Position numbers and translations under genes: made by a program. From Aquabacter sp. L1I39 (GTDB lineage: Bacteria > Pseudomonadota > Alphaproteobacteria > Rhizobiales > Xanthobacteraceae), in the NCBI RefSeq assembly GCF_017742835.1, contig NZ_CP072392.1:5208180-5272179 (forward strand): DNA of 64,000 bases, read 5' to 3'. This document shows, in pieces, positions 28,201-36,428 of this stretch (the stretch's first letter is position 1; each line of letters begins with the position of its first letter). The notes below the pieces were generated by a model. The model made no database searches. It was given only the letters and a program-made list of their open reading frames with translations, and was not told the origin of the DNA.

Positions 28201-30336
28201 ATGGCCGTAGAGATTGATCCTGTATGGCTGCGGGCATCTGCTCAGTCACCTGACGCTCAGGTGCACACCCTGCCGCTCGCTTGGCGCCTGCGCCTCGCGC
28301 TCGGCGGCAGCGCCTTCATCCTCGCTCTGGTCGATCCCTCCGACCCCGGCATCTCGCCAAGCACCGATGTCACCTTTCTGGCGGCCTCCGGCACGGATTT
28401 GGGGCAGGCGACCGCGCAGGGTCCCCAATGCGCCCTCTTCATGCCCAAGGGCACAACCCGCATCCTCACGCGCAGCCGGCATGCCCTTCGCCTTGGGCTT
28501 TTTCCGCGCAGCAAGGTCGCATTGAAGCTCCACACGTTCGTCCGCGGACGCTTTTCCGGCGATCCTCTCCCCCGCCGCTGGCGTGAGGCCGGCGCTGCGG
28601 CGCGGGATCTGCGCGGCGTTCATGCGGCTCTGCTCGAATCCTCCCCCGCCCGCCTCGCGGAACAGGCGGTGCGCTATCGCCGCTATCGCTCCGCCCATGT
28701 GGGTGACTTCCAGGATATTGCACCACCGGCCAAGGATCTCCGGCTCACCTTCGTCACCATCCTGGACTCGGCGAATACTCGGGCAGAGGTACGGGGTGCC
28801 TACGACGCGCTGCAGGGCCAGACGGACCCCGAATGGGAGTGGGTTGTCACCGCGACCCGCGACGCGCCCGGCGATCTGATCGCCTGGGTCCGCACGCTGC
28901 TCACCAACGCACCACACTGCCGGGTGGTCGCCGGCGCTCCCGCCAATGAAGGCCCCGTCGCCCGTGCCTTGTCCGGCATCGCTGGCGGACTTGTCGCCGA
29001 ACTGCCTCTGTCCGGCGCGCCGACGCGGGATGCAGTGGCGATGATTCGGGCGACCTTCGCGGAACACGTGGCATGTGAGATTGTCTATACGGATGAAGAA
29101 ATGATCGATGGGCGGGGGCAACCGGAGGGGGGGCTGTTCAAGCCAGCGTTCAATCGACATTTACTGCGGTCGACCGATTACATCGGCCACATCGTCGCGG
29201 CCCGCGCGAATACTTTGCGCAGGGCCCCGCGACGCTGGCTTGACGGCGGGCGCCACATGTTGCGCCTTGCGGTTATCGACACCCTTCCGCCTTCCGCCAT
29301 CCGACACATTCCCCGTGTCGCCTTCAGCAGGCGGGGCCCTTGCCACACCGCCCCCGGGGCATTGGAATTGGCCGCCGCGTCGCGCATCCTGGGCGTGCAA
29401 GTCACTGATACACCGGATGGATTTTTGAAGGCGCACTATCCGGTGCCGCAGCCGGAGCCGCTGGTCTCGATCGTCATCCCCACCCGTGACCGGGCGGACC
29501 TGATGGGCATGGCGCTGCGGTCGTTGACCACGCGTACCGACTACAAGAATTTCGAGATCATCATCGTCGATAACGGCTCGGTGGAGGAAAAGACCTTCGC
29601 GCTTTTCGAGGAGGTGCGGGAAACCTGGCCGCGCACCACAATCATTCGTGACGAAGGCGATTTCAACTATCCGCGCATCTGCAACGCCGGCGTGGCGGCG
29701 GCGCAAGGCTCGATCCTGTGCCTGCTCAACAACGACATCGAGGTGGTCGACGGATCATGGCTTCGGGAGATGGTGGCGGTGAGTGCCTTGCCGCGCACCG
29801 GAGTGGTCGGTGCAAAGCTCCTGTTTCCGGATCATTCGATCCAGCATGCCGGTGTGATCGTTGGTCTTTTCCGCTATGCTGCCCACTGGTTCTCTCACGC
29901 CTCCGAGCACGCGCCCGGCCCGTTCGGACGCCTCGTGAACCGCACCAATGTGAGCGCCGTCACCGGCGCCTGCCTGGTCATCACCCGCAAGTGCTGGGAC
30001 GAGGTGGGGCCTCTGGACGCCGTCCGCTTTGCCGAGGACTGCAACGACATCGACCTGTGCCTCAAGGCGCGTCATGCGGGCTATGAAGTGGTGTGGACAC
30101 CCTTTGCGTGCCTGATTCACCACGAATCCGCCTCTCGCGGCCGCCGCCGGGGCAAGGCGCACCGGAACAGGCTGAAGGCGCAGCGCCAGCGGATGGAGGC
30201 CATGTGGCACACCTCCACCCTGGTGGACCCCCACTACAACCCCAATCTTTCGCGCACCAGCCTGCACGCCGCGCTCGCCAGTGCGCCCCAGGGGCCGCGC
30301 CAGTCGCGCACGGACGCCATTCCCGCGCCAGACTAG
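28201..30336 (+). CDS. Two-domain family 2 glycosyltransferase (surface polysaccharide)
   Basis: 711 aa, no signal peptide. Residues about 181-345 resemble a first GT-A domain (LTFVTILDSANTRAEVRGAY; CEIVYTDEEMIDGRGQPEGG, then LFKPAFNRHLLRSTDYIGH) but the usual SQDYDL acceptor region is replaced, so it may be inactive. Residues about 421-645 form a complete GT2 domain: VSIVIPTRDRADLMGMALRS, IIIVDNGSVEE, LLNNDIEV (DxD-type), GAKLLFPDHSIQHAGVIVG, AEDCNDIDLCLKARHAGYEV. The first 180 residues have no recognised domain. Such proteins act in O-antigen or rhamnan synthesis. Its stop codon TAG is the first triplet of a mosaic repeat element. Confidence 0.82.
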   Translation: MAVEIDPVWLRASAQSPDAQVHTLPLAWRLRLALGGSAFILALVDPSDPGISPSTDVTFLAASGTDLGQATAQGPQCALFMPKGTTRILTRSRHALRLGLFPRSKVALKLHTFVRGRFSGDPLPRRWREAGAAARDLRGVHAALLESSPARLAEQAVRYRRYRSAHVGDFQDIAPPAKDLRLTFVTILDSANTRAEVRGAYDALQGQTDPEWEWVVTATRDAPGDLIAWVRTLLTNAPHCRVVAGAPANEGPVARALSGIAGGLVAELPLSGAPTRDAVAMIRATFAEHVACEIVYTDEEMIDGRGQPEGGLFKPAFNRHLLRSTDYIGHIVAARANTLRRAPRRWLDGGRHMLRLAVIDTLPPSAIRHIPRVAFSRRGPCHTAPGALELAAASRILGVQVTDTPDGFLKAHYPVPQPEPLVSIVIPTRDRADLMGMALRSLTTRTDYKNFEIIIVDNGSVEEKTFALFEEVRETWPRTTIIRDEGDFNYPRICNAGVAAAQGSILCLLNNDIEVVDGSWLREMVAVSALPRTGVVGAKLLFPDHSIQHAGVIVGLFRYAAHWFSHASEHAPGPFGRLVNRTNVSAVTGACLVITRKCWDEVGPLDAVRFAEDCNDIDLCLKARHAGYEVVWTPFACLIHHESASRGRRRGKAHRNRLKAQRQRMEAMWHTSTLVDPHYNPNLSRTSLHAALASAPQGPRQSRTDAIPAPD

Positions 30337-30490
30337 AGCGCTTCAGCGCTCCACGGAAACGCCGAAGAGCGCGATCCCCTCAGATTGAATCAATCTGAGG
30401 GGTGAATCGCCCTCTCTCACTTTGAAAAGAGACGGATTCACCGACCACACTGGATCGCATGACGATCCAGTGTGGTCGGATCCGGCTCTA
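30334..30490 (+). repeat. Mosaic palindromic element, copy R1 (RIME-like)
   Basis: The core, 30366-30490, contains a 12-bp hairpin (arms 30376-30387 and 30391-30402), the linker GGTGAATCGCCC, a complementary GGATTCACC, and a 17-bp perfect hairpin (30441-30457 with 30463-30479, CATGA loop). The reverse complement of 46336-46461 is the same element, and 36951-37066 is a third, more diverged copy. A small AGCGCT-TC-AGCGCT hairpin (30337-30350) precedes the core. Layout resembles Rhizobium intergenic mosaic elements. Confidence 0.85.
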
Positions 30491-30560
30491 GCGCGCTATC
30501 CCTTGTTTTAAGGCATTTCCCGTGCGCGAACCGGCTCCCACTTCGCTTTGAAACGCCTCA
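30491..30560. repeat. Fragment resembling a common Rhizobiales extragenic repeat
   Basis: The stretch containing GCGAACCGGCTCCCACTTCG (30527-30546), followed by CTTTGAAACGCC, matches, from memory, a highly repeated extragenic sequence of Hyphomicrobiales genomes (GCGAACCGGTTTCCACTTCG type). It abuts R1. No second copy was found in this window, so the call rests on recall. Confidence 0.4.
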
Positions 30561-30590
30561 GGGCGTGTCGTCACGGGATAAACGCCGGCC

Positions 30591-30627
30591 CAAAAGAAAA
30601 GGCGGCCCGCCGAAACGGACCGCCTTT
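30591..30627 (-). terminator. Rho-independent terminator, minus strand
   Basis: Hairpin arms 30598-30609 and 30616-30627 (11 of 12 pairs, AAAGGCGG/CCGCCTTT ends). On the minus strand it is followed by TTTTCTTTT (30592-30600), a good U-tract; the plus strand has none. No annotated minus-strand gene ends within 480 bp upstream of it, which points to an unannotated transcript. Confidence 0.75.
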
Positions 30628-30684
30628 CTCTAGCTGGAGCCGGGCCGATCGCAGAACGATCGGCCGGCACGCTCACCGGAACAG

Positions 30685-30702
30685 CGGAGTACATCCGTCC
30701 GT
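30685..30702. repeat. 18-mer repeat, copy 1
   Basis: CGGAGTACATCCGTCCGT, identical in three places in this intergenic region. The core is an inverted repeat CGGA-N5-TCCG. A 9-bp hairpin (30643-30665) lies 19 nt to the left. Confidence 0.9.
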
Positions 30703-30788
30703 CCATCCCGGGACCCTGACCTTAGCATCCTGTGCCTTGGCCGAACCTTGCATCGACGTCGTCAAGGGCATGTGACCCATGAGGGGTC

Positions 30789-30806
30789 CGGAGTACATCC
30801 GTCCGT
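30789..30806. repeat. 18-mer repeat, copy 2
   Basis: Exact second copy, 104 bp from copy 1. A 5-bp hairpin GACCC-ATGAG-GGGTC (30774-30788) directly abuts it on the left. Confidence 0.9.
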
Positions 30807-30972
30807 AACCCCTTGACATCACATCCTATCAGCCGACGCCCCAAATCTGATCGGATGCGGCGCGCGGCTATGCCGGGTAGCCGCACCCTTCCATGAAGGA
30901 GTTGCGCACCGCGCCTTGATCCGTGGGGAAGGCGAGCCGGACCGGGTCGGTCCGGCTTCTGGCCAAAGGGAT

Positions 30973-30990
30973 CGGAGTACATCCGTCCGT
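30973..30990. repeat. 18-mer repeat, copy 3
   Basis: Exact third copy, 184 bp from copy 2. A 9-bp hairpin AGCCGGACC-GGGTC-GGTCCGGCT (30935-30957) lies 15 nt to the left; another hairpin (30864-30884, arms GCGGCTA/TAGCCGC) lies between copies 2 and 3. Confidence 0.9.
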
Positions 30991-31116
30991 CTCCCGCGAC
31001 CGCGACTTAAACGCGGTCATTGGCCTGTTGTTTCCTATGTAGGAGCCGAACCCGGCGATTCAAGGGCTGAACTTCGCCGTTTCCGCGTTTTCCGTCACGC
31101 GATCAAAAAGCGCTCG

Positions 31117-32160
31117 CTATTTGACCGTCTCGGCGGCCTTGGCCACGAAGCGGCCGTCGAACGTCTTCGGCAAGTCGATCTTGGCGGCCTTCAGCTCCGG
31201 ATCAAACTCCACCAGCATTCCCAGCGCATTCTTCATCCCGCTTTCAGGAATGATTCCGGTGAGGGAGTAAGTGGGCTTGGATGCCTTGACCGCCGCGATA
31301 TAAAGCGCACGATCTCCCAGCAGATATTCTTCGGGGACAACCTTCGCCACGTCTTCGGGGCTCGCCGTCTGCAGCCATTTCAGCGACTTGTAGAAGGCAT
31401 TCACCAGCTTCTGAACGGTGACCGGGTTCTGCTCCATGAAGTCGCGCTTCATGTAGAGGACGGCTGCAGGATTGGTTCCGCCAAAAATCTTCTGGTTGCC
31501 CTCCTCGGTCCGCGTATCAGCAAGCACCACCACGTCCCCGTCGCTCTGAAGCTTGGTGATGACCGGGTCGAGATTGGACATGGCGTCGATCTCGCCACGC
31601 TTCATCTGGGCGACCGCTGAGGCGCCGCCGCCGACGCCCACGAAGGAGACGTCTTCCGGCTTCAAGCCGTCCTTGGCCAGGAGGAAGTTGACGAAGAAAT
31701 TCGTGGAAGATCCCGGCGCCGTGACGCCAATCTTGGCGCCCTTCAGGTCCTTCACGCTCTTGTACTTCTCCGCCTTGTCCTTCTGCACCACAAGGACAAT
31801 ACCGGGATAACGGCCAAGCTCGATGACGGAGACGATATCCTGGCCCTTCGCCTGCATGCGGATGGTGTGTTCATACGCACCCGTCACCACATCCACTGAG
31901 CCGCCGATGAGCGCCTGCAGCGACTTCGCGCCGCCACCAAAATCGTTGATGGAAACGTCGAGCCCCTCCTCCTTGAAGAAACCCTTGCGCTCGGCAATGG
32001 TCAGGGGAAGATAATAAAGCAACGGTTTGCCGCCGACGCCTAGAGTAAGCTGCGTCTTCTCTGCCTTCTGGGCAAAGGCCGGAACGGAAGCGGCGAGCGC
32101 AAGCGCGCCGGCCGCAAGCGCGGCAAAAACCTGCCGACGGGTCCTGCTAAGGGTGGTCAT
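31117..32160 (-). CDS. ABC transporter substrate-binding protein, NMT1/SsuA-like
   Basis: 347 aa periplasmic binding protein of the nitrate/sulfonate/taurine/thiamine-precursor group. Twin-Arg/Sec-like leader (MTTLSRTRRQVFAALAAGAL... ASVPAFAQ), then GVGGKPLLYYLPLTIAERKG, FFKEEGLDVSINDFGGGAKS, GAKIGVTAPGSSTNFFVNFL, GEIDAMSNLDPVITKLQSDG. The ligand cannot be read from sequence. It is the last gene of an ATPase-permease-binding protein operon and the last gene before the 18-mer repeat region. Base composition is slightly more A/T-rich than the neighbours. Confidence 0.85.
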   Translation of the reverse strand: MTTLSRTRRQVFAALAAGALALAASVPAFAQKAEKTQLTLGVGGKPLLYYLPLTIAERKGFFKEEGLDVSINDFGGGAKSLQALIGGSVDVVTGAYEHTIRMQAKGQDIVSVIELGRYPGIVLVVQKDKAEKYKSVKDLKGAKIGVTAPGSSTNFFVNFLLAKDGLKPEDVSFVGVGGGASAVAQMKRGEIDAMSNLDPVITKLQSDGDVVVLADTRTEEGNQKIFGGTNPAAVLYMKRDFMEQNPVTVQKLVNAFYKSLKWLQTASPEDVAKVVPEEYLLGDRALYIAAVKASKPTYSLTGIIPESGMKNALGMLVEFDPELKAAKIDLPKTFDGRFVAKAAETVK

Positions 32161-32178
32161 CCTGTTGTCCTCCCACGA

Positions 32179-32988
32179 TTATTTCTGTTGTCCGGAAGCG
32201 GTGGGCCGCCACACCATGAGGCGGTTTTCGATCGCAGTAACCAGCGTGTCGATCAAAATAACGAAGACAGCCAGCACAAGCATTCCCGAGAAGACTCCGG
32301 TCACGTCAAAGACACCCTCGGCCTGGTGAATGCGGTAGCCGAGGCCGGCAGCAGAGCCCAAATATTCGCCCACCACCGCACCCACCAAGGCAAAGCCAAC
32401 AGCTGTGTGCAGCGAAGAAAACATCCAAGAGAGCGCCGAGGGCCAGTAGACGTGCCGCAGCAACTGCCTCTCACTCATGCCGAGCATGCGCGCATTGGCG
32501 AGTATCGTCGGACTGACTTCTTTTACACCTTGATAGACATTAAAGAAGACGATGAAGAACACCAGCGTCACCCCCAACGCCACTTTCGACCAGATCCCAA
32601 GACCGAGCCATAGCGCAAATATGGGTGCGAGCACCACGCGCGGTAATGCATTGGTCATCTTGACATAAGGGTCGAAAACCTCGGCAACCAATTGCTGACG
32701 AGCGAACCAGAAGCCCACCAATACACCACCCACCGCGCCGATGACGAAGGCCAGAACGGTCTCCAGAAGCGTGATTCCGAGGTGATACCAGATCACGCCG
32801 GTGGCGAAGTCGCGCCAGGTGCGCTCGAACACCGCCAGAGGAGTGGAGAAGAAGAACGGATCAAGGGGGAAGAAGGGCTTCGTCGAGACGATTCCTCCGG
32901 GCACCTTCACCGTGGATCCAAAATGCCAGATCCCGATGAGCACCACCGCCACCAGCACCTGGAGAAAGAGCAGTTTGACCCGTCTCAC
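32179..32988 (-). CDS. ABC transporter permease, SsuC/TauC-like
   Basis: 269 aa, about six helices. GTG start at 32986-32988 overlaps the ATPase stop (GTGA), which I take as the true start; the longer reading lies inside the ATPase gene in another frame. BPD-transporter inner-membrane features: TLLETVLAFVIGAVGGVLVG, NALPRVVLAPIFALWLGLG, and the EAA-type loop NARMLGMSERQLLRHVYWPS. Works with the adjoining ATPase and binding protein. Confidence 0.88.
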   Translation of the reverse strand: MRRVKLLFLQVLVAVVLIGIWHFGSTVKVPGGIVSTKPFFPLDPFFFSTPLAVFERTWRDFATGVIWYHLGITLLETVLAFVIGAVGGVLVGFWFARQQLVAEVFDPYVKMTNALPRVVLAPIFALWLGLGIWSKVALGVTLVFFIVFFNVYQGVKEVSPTILANARMLGMSERQLLRHVYWPSALSWMFSSLHTAVGFALVGAVVGEYLGSAAGLGYRIHQAEGVFDVTGVFSGMLVLAVFVILIDTLVTAIENRLMVWRPTASGQQK

Positions 32989-33809
32989 GCCACGCCCTCC
33001 GCCTGACGGTAACCCTTGACCACCTCTTCCTTCAGCGCCGACCAGATCTCCTTGTGGAGGGCATGGAAGGCGGGGTCGAGGCGCACGTCCGAAATGTCGC
33101 GGGGGCGCGGCAGGGCCACCTTCCACTCGCCGATGATGCGGGAGGCCGGCCCCGCCCCCATGATCACCACCCGGTCCGCCAAGGCGATGGCTTCCTCCAG
33201 ATCGTGGGTGACGAACAGGACCGCCTTGCGGTCGGCGCTCCACAGGTCGAGGAGCAGGTTGCCCATGATCTGGCGGGTCTGGGCGTCCAAGGGGCCGAAG
33301 GGCTCGTCCATGAGCAGGATCTTGGGGTCGCGGATCAGCACCTGGGCGAGGCCCACCCGCTTCCTCTGGCCGCCGGACAGCATGTGGGGATAGCGATCGG
33401 CAAAGGCCGCAAGGCCCACGCGGGAGAGCCAGGCGCGGGCGCGCTCATGGGCTTCAGCGGAGGGAGTGCCGGCAATCTCAAGGCCAATGGCCACATTGTC
33501 GACGGCGGTCTTCCAGGGAAACAGGGCTTCCGCCTGGAAGAGATAACCGGCCTTGCGGTTGAGGCCGGCGAGCGGGGCGCCATAAATCTCCACCATCCCG
33601 GCGGCGGGCGTCAAAAGGCCGGCCGTGGCATTCAGCAAGGTGGACTTGCCGCACCCGGTGGGGCCGACAATGGCGACGAATTCGCCATCGGCCACATGCA
33701 GGGAGGCGGCATCCACAGCCACATAGCCCGGCCCACCCTTGGCATCGGGAAAGGCGATGCGCACCTCGCTCAGGCTCACGGCGCACGGTTGCGCCGATGC
33801 GCCCGCCAT
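32985..33809 (-). CDS. ABC transporter ATP-binding protein, SsuB/TauB-like
   Basis: 274 aa. Walker A GPTGCGKSTLLN at 49-60, Q-loop LFQAEALFPWKTAVDNVAIG, signature MLSGGQRKRVGLAQ, Walker B ILLMDEPFGPLD, H-loop VTHDLEEAIALAD. Start at MAGASAQPCA because GGAGGGG lies 7-8 nt upstream; an ATG 15 nt earlier (MGGVE) is less favoured. First gene of the operon. Confidence 0.9.
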   Translation of the reverse strand: MAGASAQPCAVSLSEVRIAFPDAKGGPGYVAVDAASLHVADGEFVAIVGPTGCGKSTLLNATAGLLTPAAGMVEIYGAPLAGLNRKAGYLFQAEALFPWKTAVDNVAIGLEIAGTPSAEAHERARAWLSRVGLAAFADRYPHMLSGGQRKRVGLAQVLIRDPKILLMDEPFGPLDAQTRQIMGNLLLDLWSADRKAVLFVTHDLEEAIALADRVVIMGAGPASRIIGEWKVALPRPRDISDVRLDPAFHALHKEIWSALKEEVVKGYRQAEGVA

Positions 33810-33961
33810 CTCCACCCCTCCCATTCGCTCTCCCCTGCCGTCAGCGCGGCCTGTTGTGGGCGGGGAAGGTAGCGGTGCGGCGGCGCCGGAAGCAAGGGGC
33901 ATGGTTCGGCGCGACGGAAGGCTGTTCCCTCCCCTGCCCGGCCCCCCCCCCTGAAACGCAG

Positions 33962-33995
33962 GCGACCCGGGCCGCACAAGGGCGGCCCGGGTCGC
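33962..33995. terminator. Strong GC hairpin downstream of infA
   Basis: 14-bp perfect stem (33962-33975 with 33982-33995), ACAAGG loop, after the infA stop on the minus strand. It has A5 on the plus-strand 3' side rather than a minus-strand U-tract, so it is an imperfect terminator for infA. Confidence 0.5.
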
Positions 33996-34071
33996 AAAAA
34001 TGCGGCTGCCCGGCTTCTCGCCTCGGCAGGCCCTGCCGTGCAGGCGGGCCGGGCCGAGCCGCCGGAGCGCC

Positions 34072-34347
34072 TCAGCGGCGGCGGAAGTTCTGCTGCCGGC
34101 GGACGCCGGGCGGAGGCATGGTGCCCTCGGCCTTGTGACGGAAGTTGATGCGCCCGCGATCCAGATCGTAGGGGGACATCTCCACCACCACCCGGTCACC
34201 CTCGATGGTGCGGATGCGGTTCTTCTTCATCTTTCCGGCCGCATAGGCCAGGATCTGATGATCATTGTCGAGCCGTACACGGAAATTGCCGTCAGGCAGC
34301 ACTTCCGTGACCGTACCTTCAAACTCCAGCAGTTCTTCCTTCGCCAT
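34072..34347 (-). CDS. infA: Translation initiation factor IF-1 with basic C-terminal tail
   Basis: 91 aa. S1/OB-fold protein: [72 protein letters not shown]. About 20 residues longer than E. coli IF-1; the extra tail is Pro/Arg-rich and ends QQNFRRR. Tailed IF-1 versions are found in Rhizobiales. It lies 116 nt downstream of the DEAD-box helicase on the same strand, with a hairpin between; the pair suggests a translation/RNA-unwinding unit used at low temperature. Confidence 0.93.
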   Translation of the reverse strand: MAKEELLEFEGTVTEVLPDGNFRVRLDNDHQILAYAAGKMKKNRIRTIEGDRVVVEMSPYDLDRGRINFRHKAEGTMPPPGVRRQQNFRRR

Positions 34348-34431
34348 ATAGTCTTCTCCAGCTACCCCAGGGTTCGAGCCGATGGGACGAAGTCCATCCG
34401 ATCGGTGAATCGGCCCCGTATCATAAGGACA

Positions 34432-34457
34432 GAGCCCGCGCCTGTGGGCGCGAGCTC
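34432..34457. terminator. Hairpin between helicase gene and infA
   Basis: Arms 34432-34442 and 34447-34457 (10 of 11 pairs), TGTG loop, starting 7 nt after the helicase stop. No U-tract is seen; it may attenuate rather than fully terminate, leaving infA partly dependent on its own promoter. Confidence 0.5.
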
Positions 34458-34463
34458 AGAATG

Positions 34464-36062
34464 TCACCGCGGCCCCTTGAAGGCCGAGCCCGGCTTGCCG
34501 CCGCGCGCAGGTCCAGACCGCAGAAAACCAACCGCACCGATATCGGTGCCATCGCGCCCGGCGCCACCCTGGGGACGGCTGCCGCGCTGATCCCGACGCC
34601 CGACCGGGCGCCCTTCGTGCGGACGGCCCTCGGCGCCGCGGCTCTCCTGGCCACGGGCCTCGGAGGGACGCCCCTCGGACCGGTGCTCGCTGGCACGCTT
34701 GTCCTGCGGGCGGCCGTCGCGCCGCTCACCGCCACGCCCCCGGTTGCCACCGGTGGCATCGCCGTCGGCGCGCGCGCCTTCGCCACGGCCGCCGTCAGGA
34801 CGGCCCGCGCGCGGCGGACGTCCACCGGAACCGGAGCGGCCGCCGCCATTGGGACGGCCCCCGCGCGAATGACGACGCTCGCCGTCTTCCTCCGCCGCGG
34901 GCACGAAGCCCTGAACGGGAGACACGCTGGCGGGCACGCCGCGGCGGTCCGACAACGGGATCTGCATGCGGATCAGCCGCTCGATGGAGCGCAGGTACGC
35001 GCGCTCTTCCCCGTCGCAGAAGGAGATGGCGATGCCTTCCTTGCCGGCGCGGGCGGTGCGGCCGATGCGGTGCACATAGGATTCGGGGATGTTCGGCAGG
35101 TCGAAATTGAACACATGGCTGACGCCGGTGACATCAATGCCGCGGGCGGCAATGTCGGTGGCCACCAAGGTGCGCACGGTGCCTTCGCGGAAGGCGGCGA
35201 GGACACGGTCCCGCTGGTTCTGCGACTTGTTGCCATGGATGGCTTCGGCCTTGTGTCCATATTTGGCCAGGGCATTCACCACCCGGTCGGCGCCATGCTT
35301 GGTGCGGGTGAAGACGAGGGCGCGGTCGATGGGCTCGTCGCCCAGGAGCTCGGCGAGGAGGCCGGGCTTGCCCTGCTTCTCGACGAGGATGACGCGCTGG
35401 TCCACCCGGTCGGCAGTCTTGGCCGCCGGCGTCACCGAGACGGTGACCGGCTTGTGCAGCATGGAATTGGCCAGCTCGGCGATGGCCGAGGGCATGGTGG
35501 CCGAGAAGAACAGGCTGTGGCGCTTGGCCGGCAGCTTGCGCACGATGGCACGGATCGCATGGACAAAGCCCATGTCCAGCATCTGGTCGGCCTCGTCGAG
35601 GACCAGCACTTCGACCGCGTCCAGCTTCACCGCATGGTTTTCCATGAGGTCGATGAGACGGCCGGGGGTGGCCACCAGCACGTCCACGCCGCGATGCAGC
35701 GCGCGGATCTGGCGGCCCATGGGCACGCCGCCAATGGCGAGCTCCACGGACAGGCGCATGTGGCGCCCGAATTTCTGGAAATTCTCCACGATCTGGCCGG
35801 ACAGCTCGCGGGTGGGCGAGAGGACGAGAACGCGGACGGACTTGGGCGCGAGATGGAGCGGACGGCGCACCAGATGGTCGAGAATGGGCAGCGCAAAGGC
35901 GGCCGTCTTGCCGGTGCCCGTCTGCGCGATGCCGATCAGGTCATGGCCGGCCAGAACCTGGGGGATGGCCTGCTCTTGAATCGGCGTGGGGGTCACATGC
36001 TTCACGTCGGTGAGCGCGCGGACGATAGGCTCGGCAAGGCCGAGTTCGGAAAACGTGGTCAA
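34464..36062 (-). CDS. DEAD-box RNA helicase, RhlE/DeaD-like
   Basis: 532 aa if it starts at the TTG at 36060-36062 (reads MTTFSELGLAEPI, the normal family start); an ATG at 36107 in the same frame would add 15 residues. Q motif TPTPIQEQAIP, motif I AQTGTGKTAAFALP, PTRELSGQI, TPGRLID, DEAD box LVLDEADQMLDMGF, SAT motif FFSATMP, and motif VI HRIGRTARAGKEG. The last 120 residues are a Gly/Arg-rich RGG-like tail (GGRPNGGGRSGSGGRPPRAG) for RNA binding. Likely role in ribosome assembly or mRNA turnover. Followed by infA. Confidence 0.93.
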   Translation of the reverse strand: MTTFSELGLAEPIVRALTDVKHVTPTPIQEQAIPQVLAGHDLIGIAQTGTGKTAAFALPILDHLVRRPLHLAPKSVRVLVLSPTRELSGQIVENFQKFGRHMRLSVELAIGGVPMGRQIRALHRGVDVLVATPGRLIDLMENHAVKLDAVEVLVLDEADQMLDMGFVHAIRAIVRKLPAKRHSLFFSATMPSAIAELANSMLHKPVTVSVTPAAKTADRVDQRVILVEKQGKPGLLAELLGDEPIDRALVFTRTKHGADRVVNALAKYGHKAEAIHGNKSQNQRDRVLAAFREGTVRTLVATDIAARGIDVTGVSHVFNFDLPNIPESYVHRIGRTARAGKEGIAISFCDGEERAYLRSIERLIRMQIPLSDRRGVPASVSPVQGFVPAAEEDGERRHSRGGRPNGGGRSGSGGRPPRAGRPDGGRGEGARADGDATGGNRGRGGERRDGRPQDKRASEHRSEGRPSEARGQESRGAEGRPHEGRPVGRRDQRGSRPQGGAGRDGTDIGAVGFLRSGPARGGKPGSAFKGPR

Positions 36063-36428
36063 GCTACAACTTTCATGCGGCGAACGGCATCGGCGCGGCG
36101 GATGCATTCCGCACACCGCGCGCGTTCGCGAGGGTCGATGACACCCCGCGTGGCCTGGGCTGTCGCAAAACATCTGGTCGAAATCGGGCAAAAGCCTGTG
36201 ACACCGGCAGTGCCGGCCATCAGCTCACTTCCGCTACGCGGCCCGAGAGCAACCCGCGCCCTGATTGTGCGGGCGTCGCCTGATTGCTGCGACGCTCATA
36301 TGGCGCAGATCCATGGTCATTTCAAGGCACATCCGCGGATCAACGGGCTCTCAACCATGTCTGCGGCGTGAAAGGCCGGCCACTTGAAGAAATGCCCTGC
36401 CTTCACGACATAGGCGGGCGGAGGAGCC
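36063..36428. other. Divergent intergenic region helicase / dedA
   Basis: 366 bp between divergent genes. No gene is supported. It should hold the helicase promoter and leader (long leaders are usual for cold-inducible helicases) and the dedA promoter. I saw no repeat copy and no conspicuous long hairpin. Confidence 0.45.

Larger units (their letters stand above)
30591..30710 (-). ncRNA. Candidate small RNA ending at the 30591 terminator
   Basis: On the minus strand a unit of about 115-120 nt reads: the shared 18-mer (ACGGACGGATGTACTCCG, which can fold CGGA-TGTAC-TCCG), then a 9-bp hairpin (30643-30665, arms GGCCGATCG/CGATCGGCC), then the terminator hairpin and U-tract. This is the usual build of a trans-acting bacterial sRNA. 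No convincing -10/-35 was identified, and the 5' end is a guess. Confidence 0.45.

Noticed and set aside
30722..30982. 86-codon minus-strand ORF starting inside 18-mer copy 3 (MYSDPFGQKPDR)
   Set aside because: Similarity among the three copies ends after Met-Tyr-Ser, and codon composition is not coding-like; conservation is at nucleotide level, so I treat the motif as non-coding.
34366..34390. GGTTCGAGCC resembling a tRNA T-loop between the helicase gene and infA
   Set aside because: No acceptor stem, anticodon arm or CCA-compatible layout can be drawn around it.
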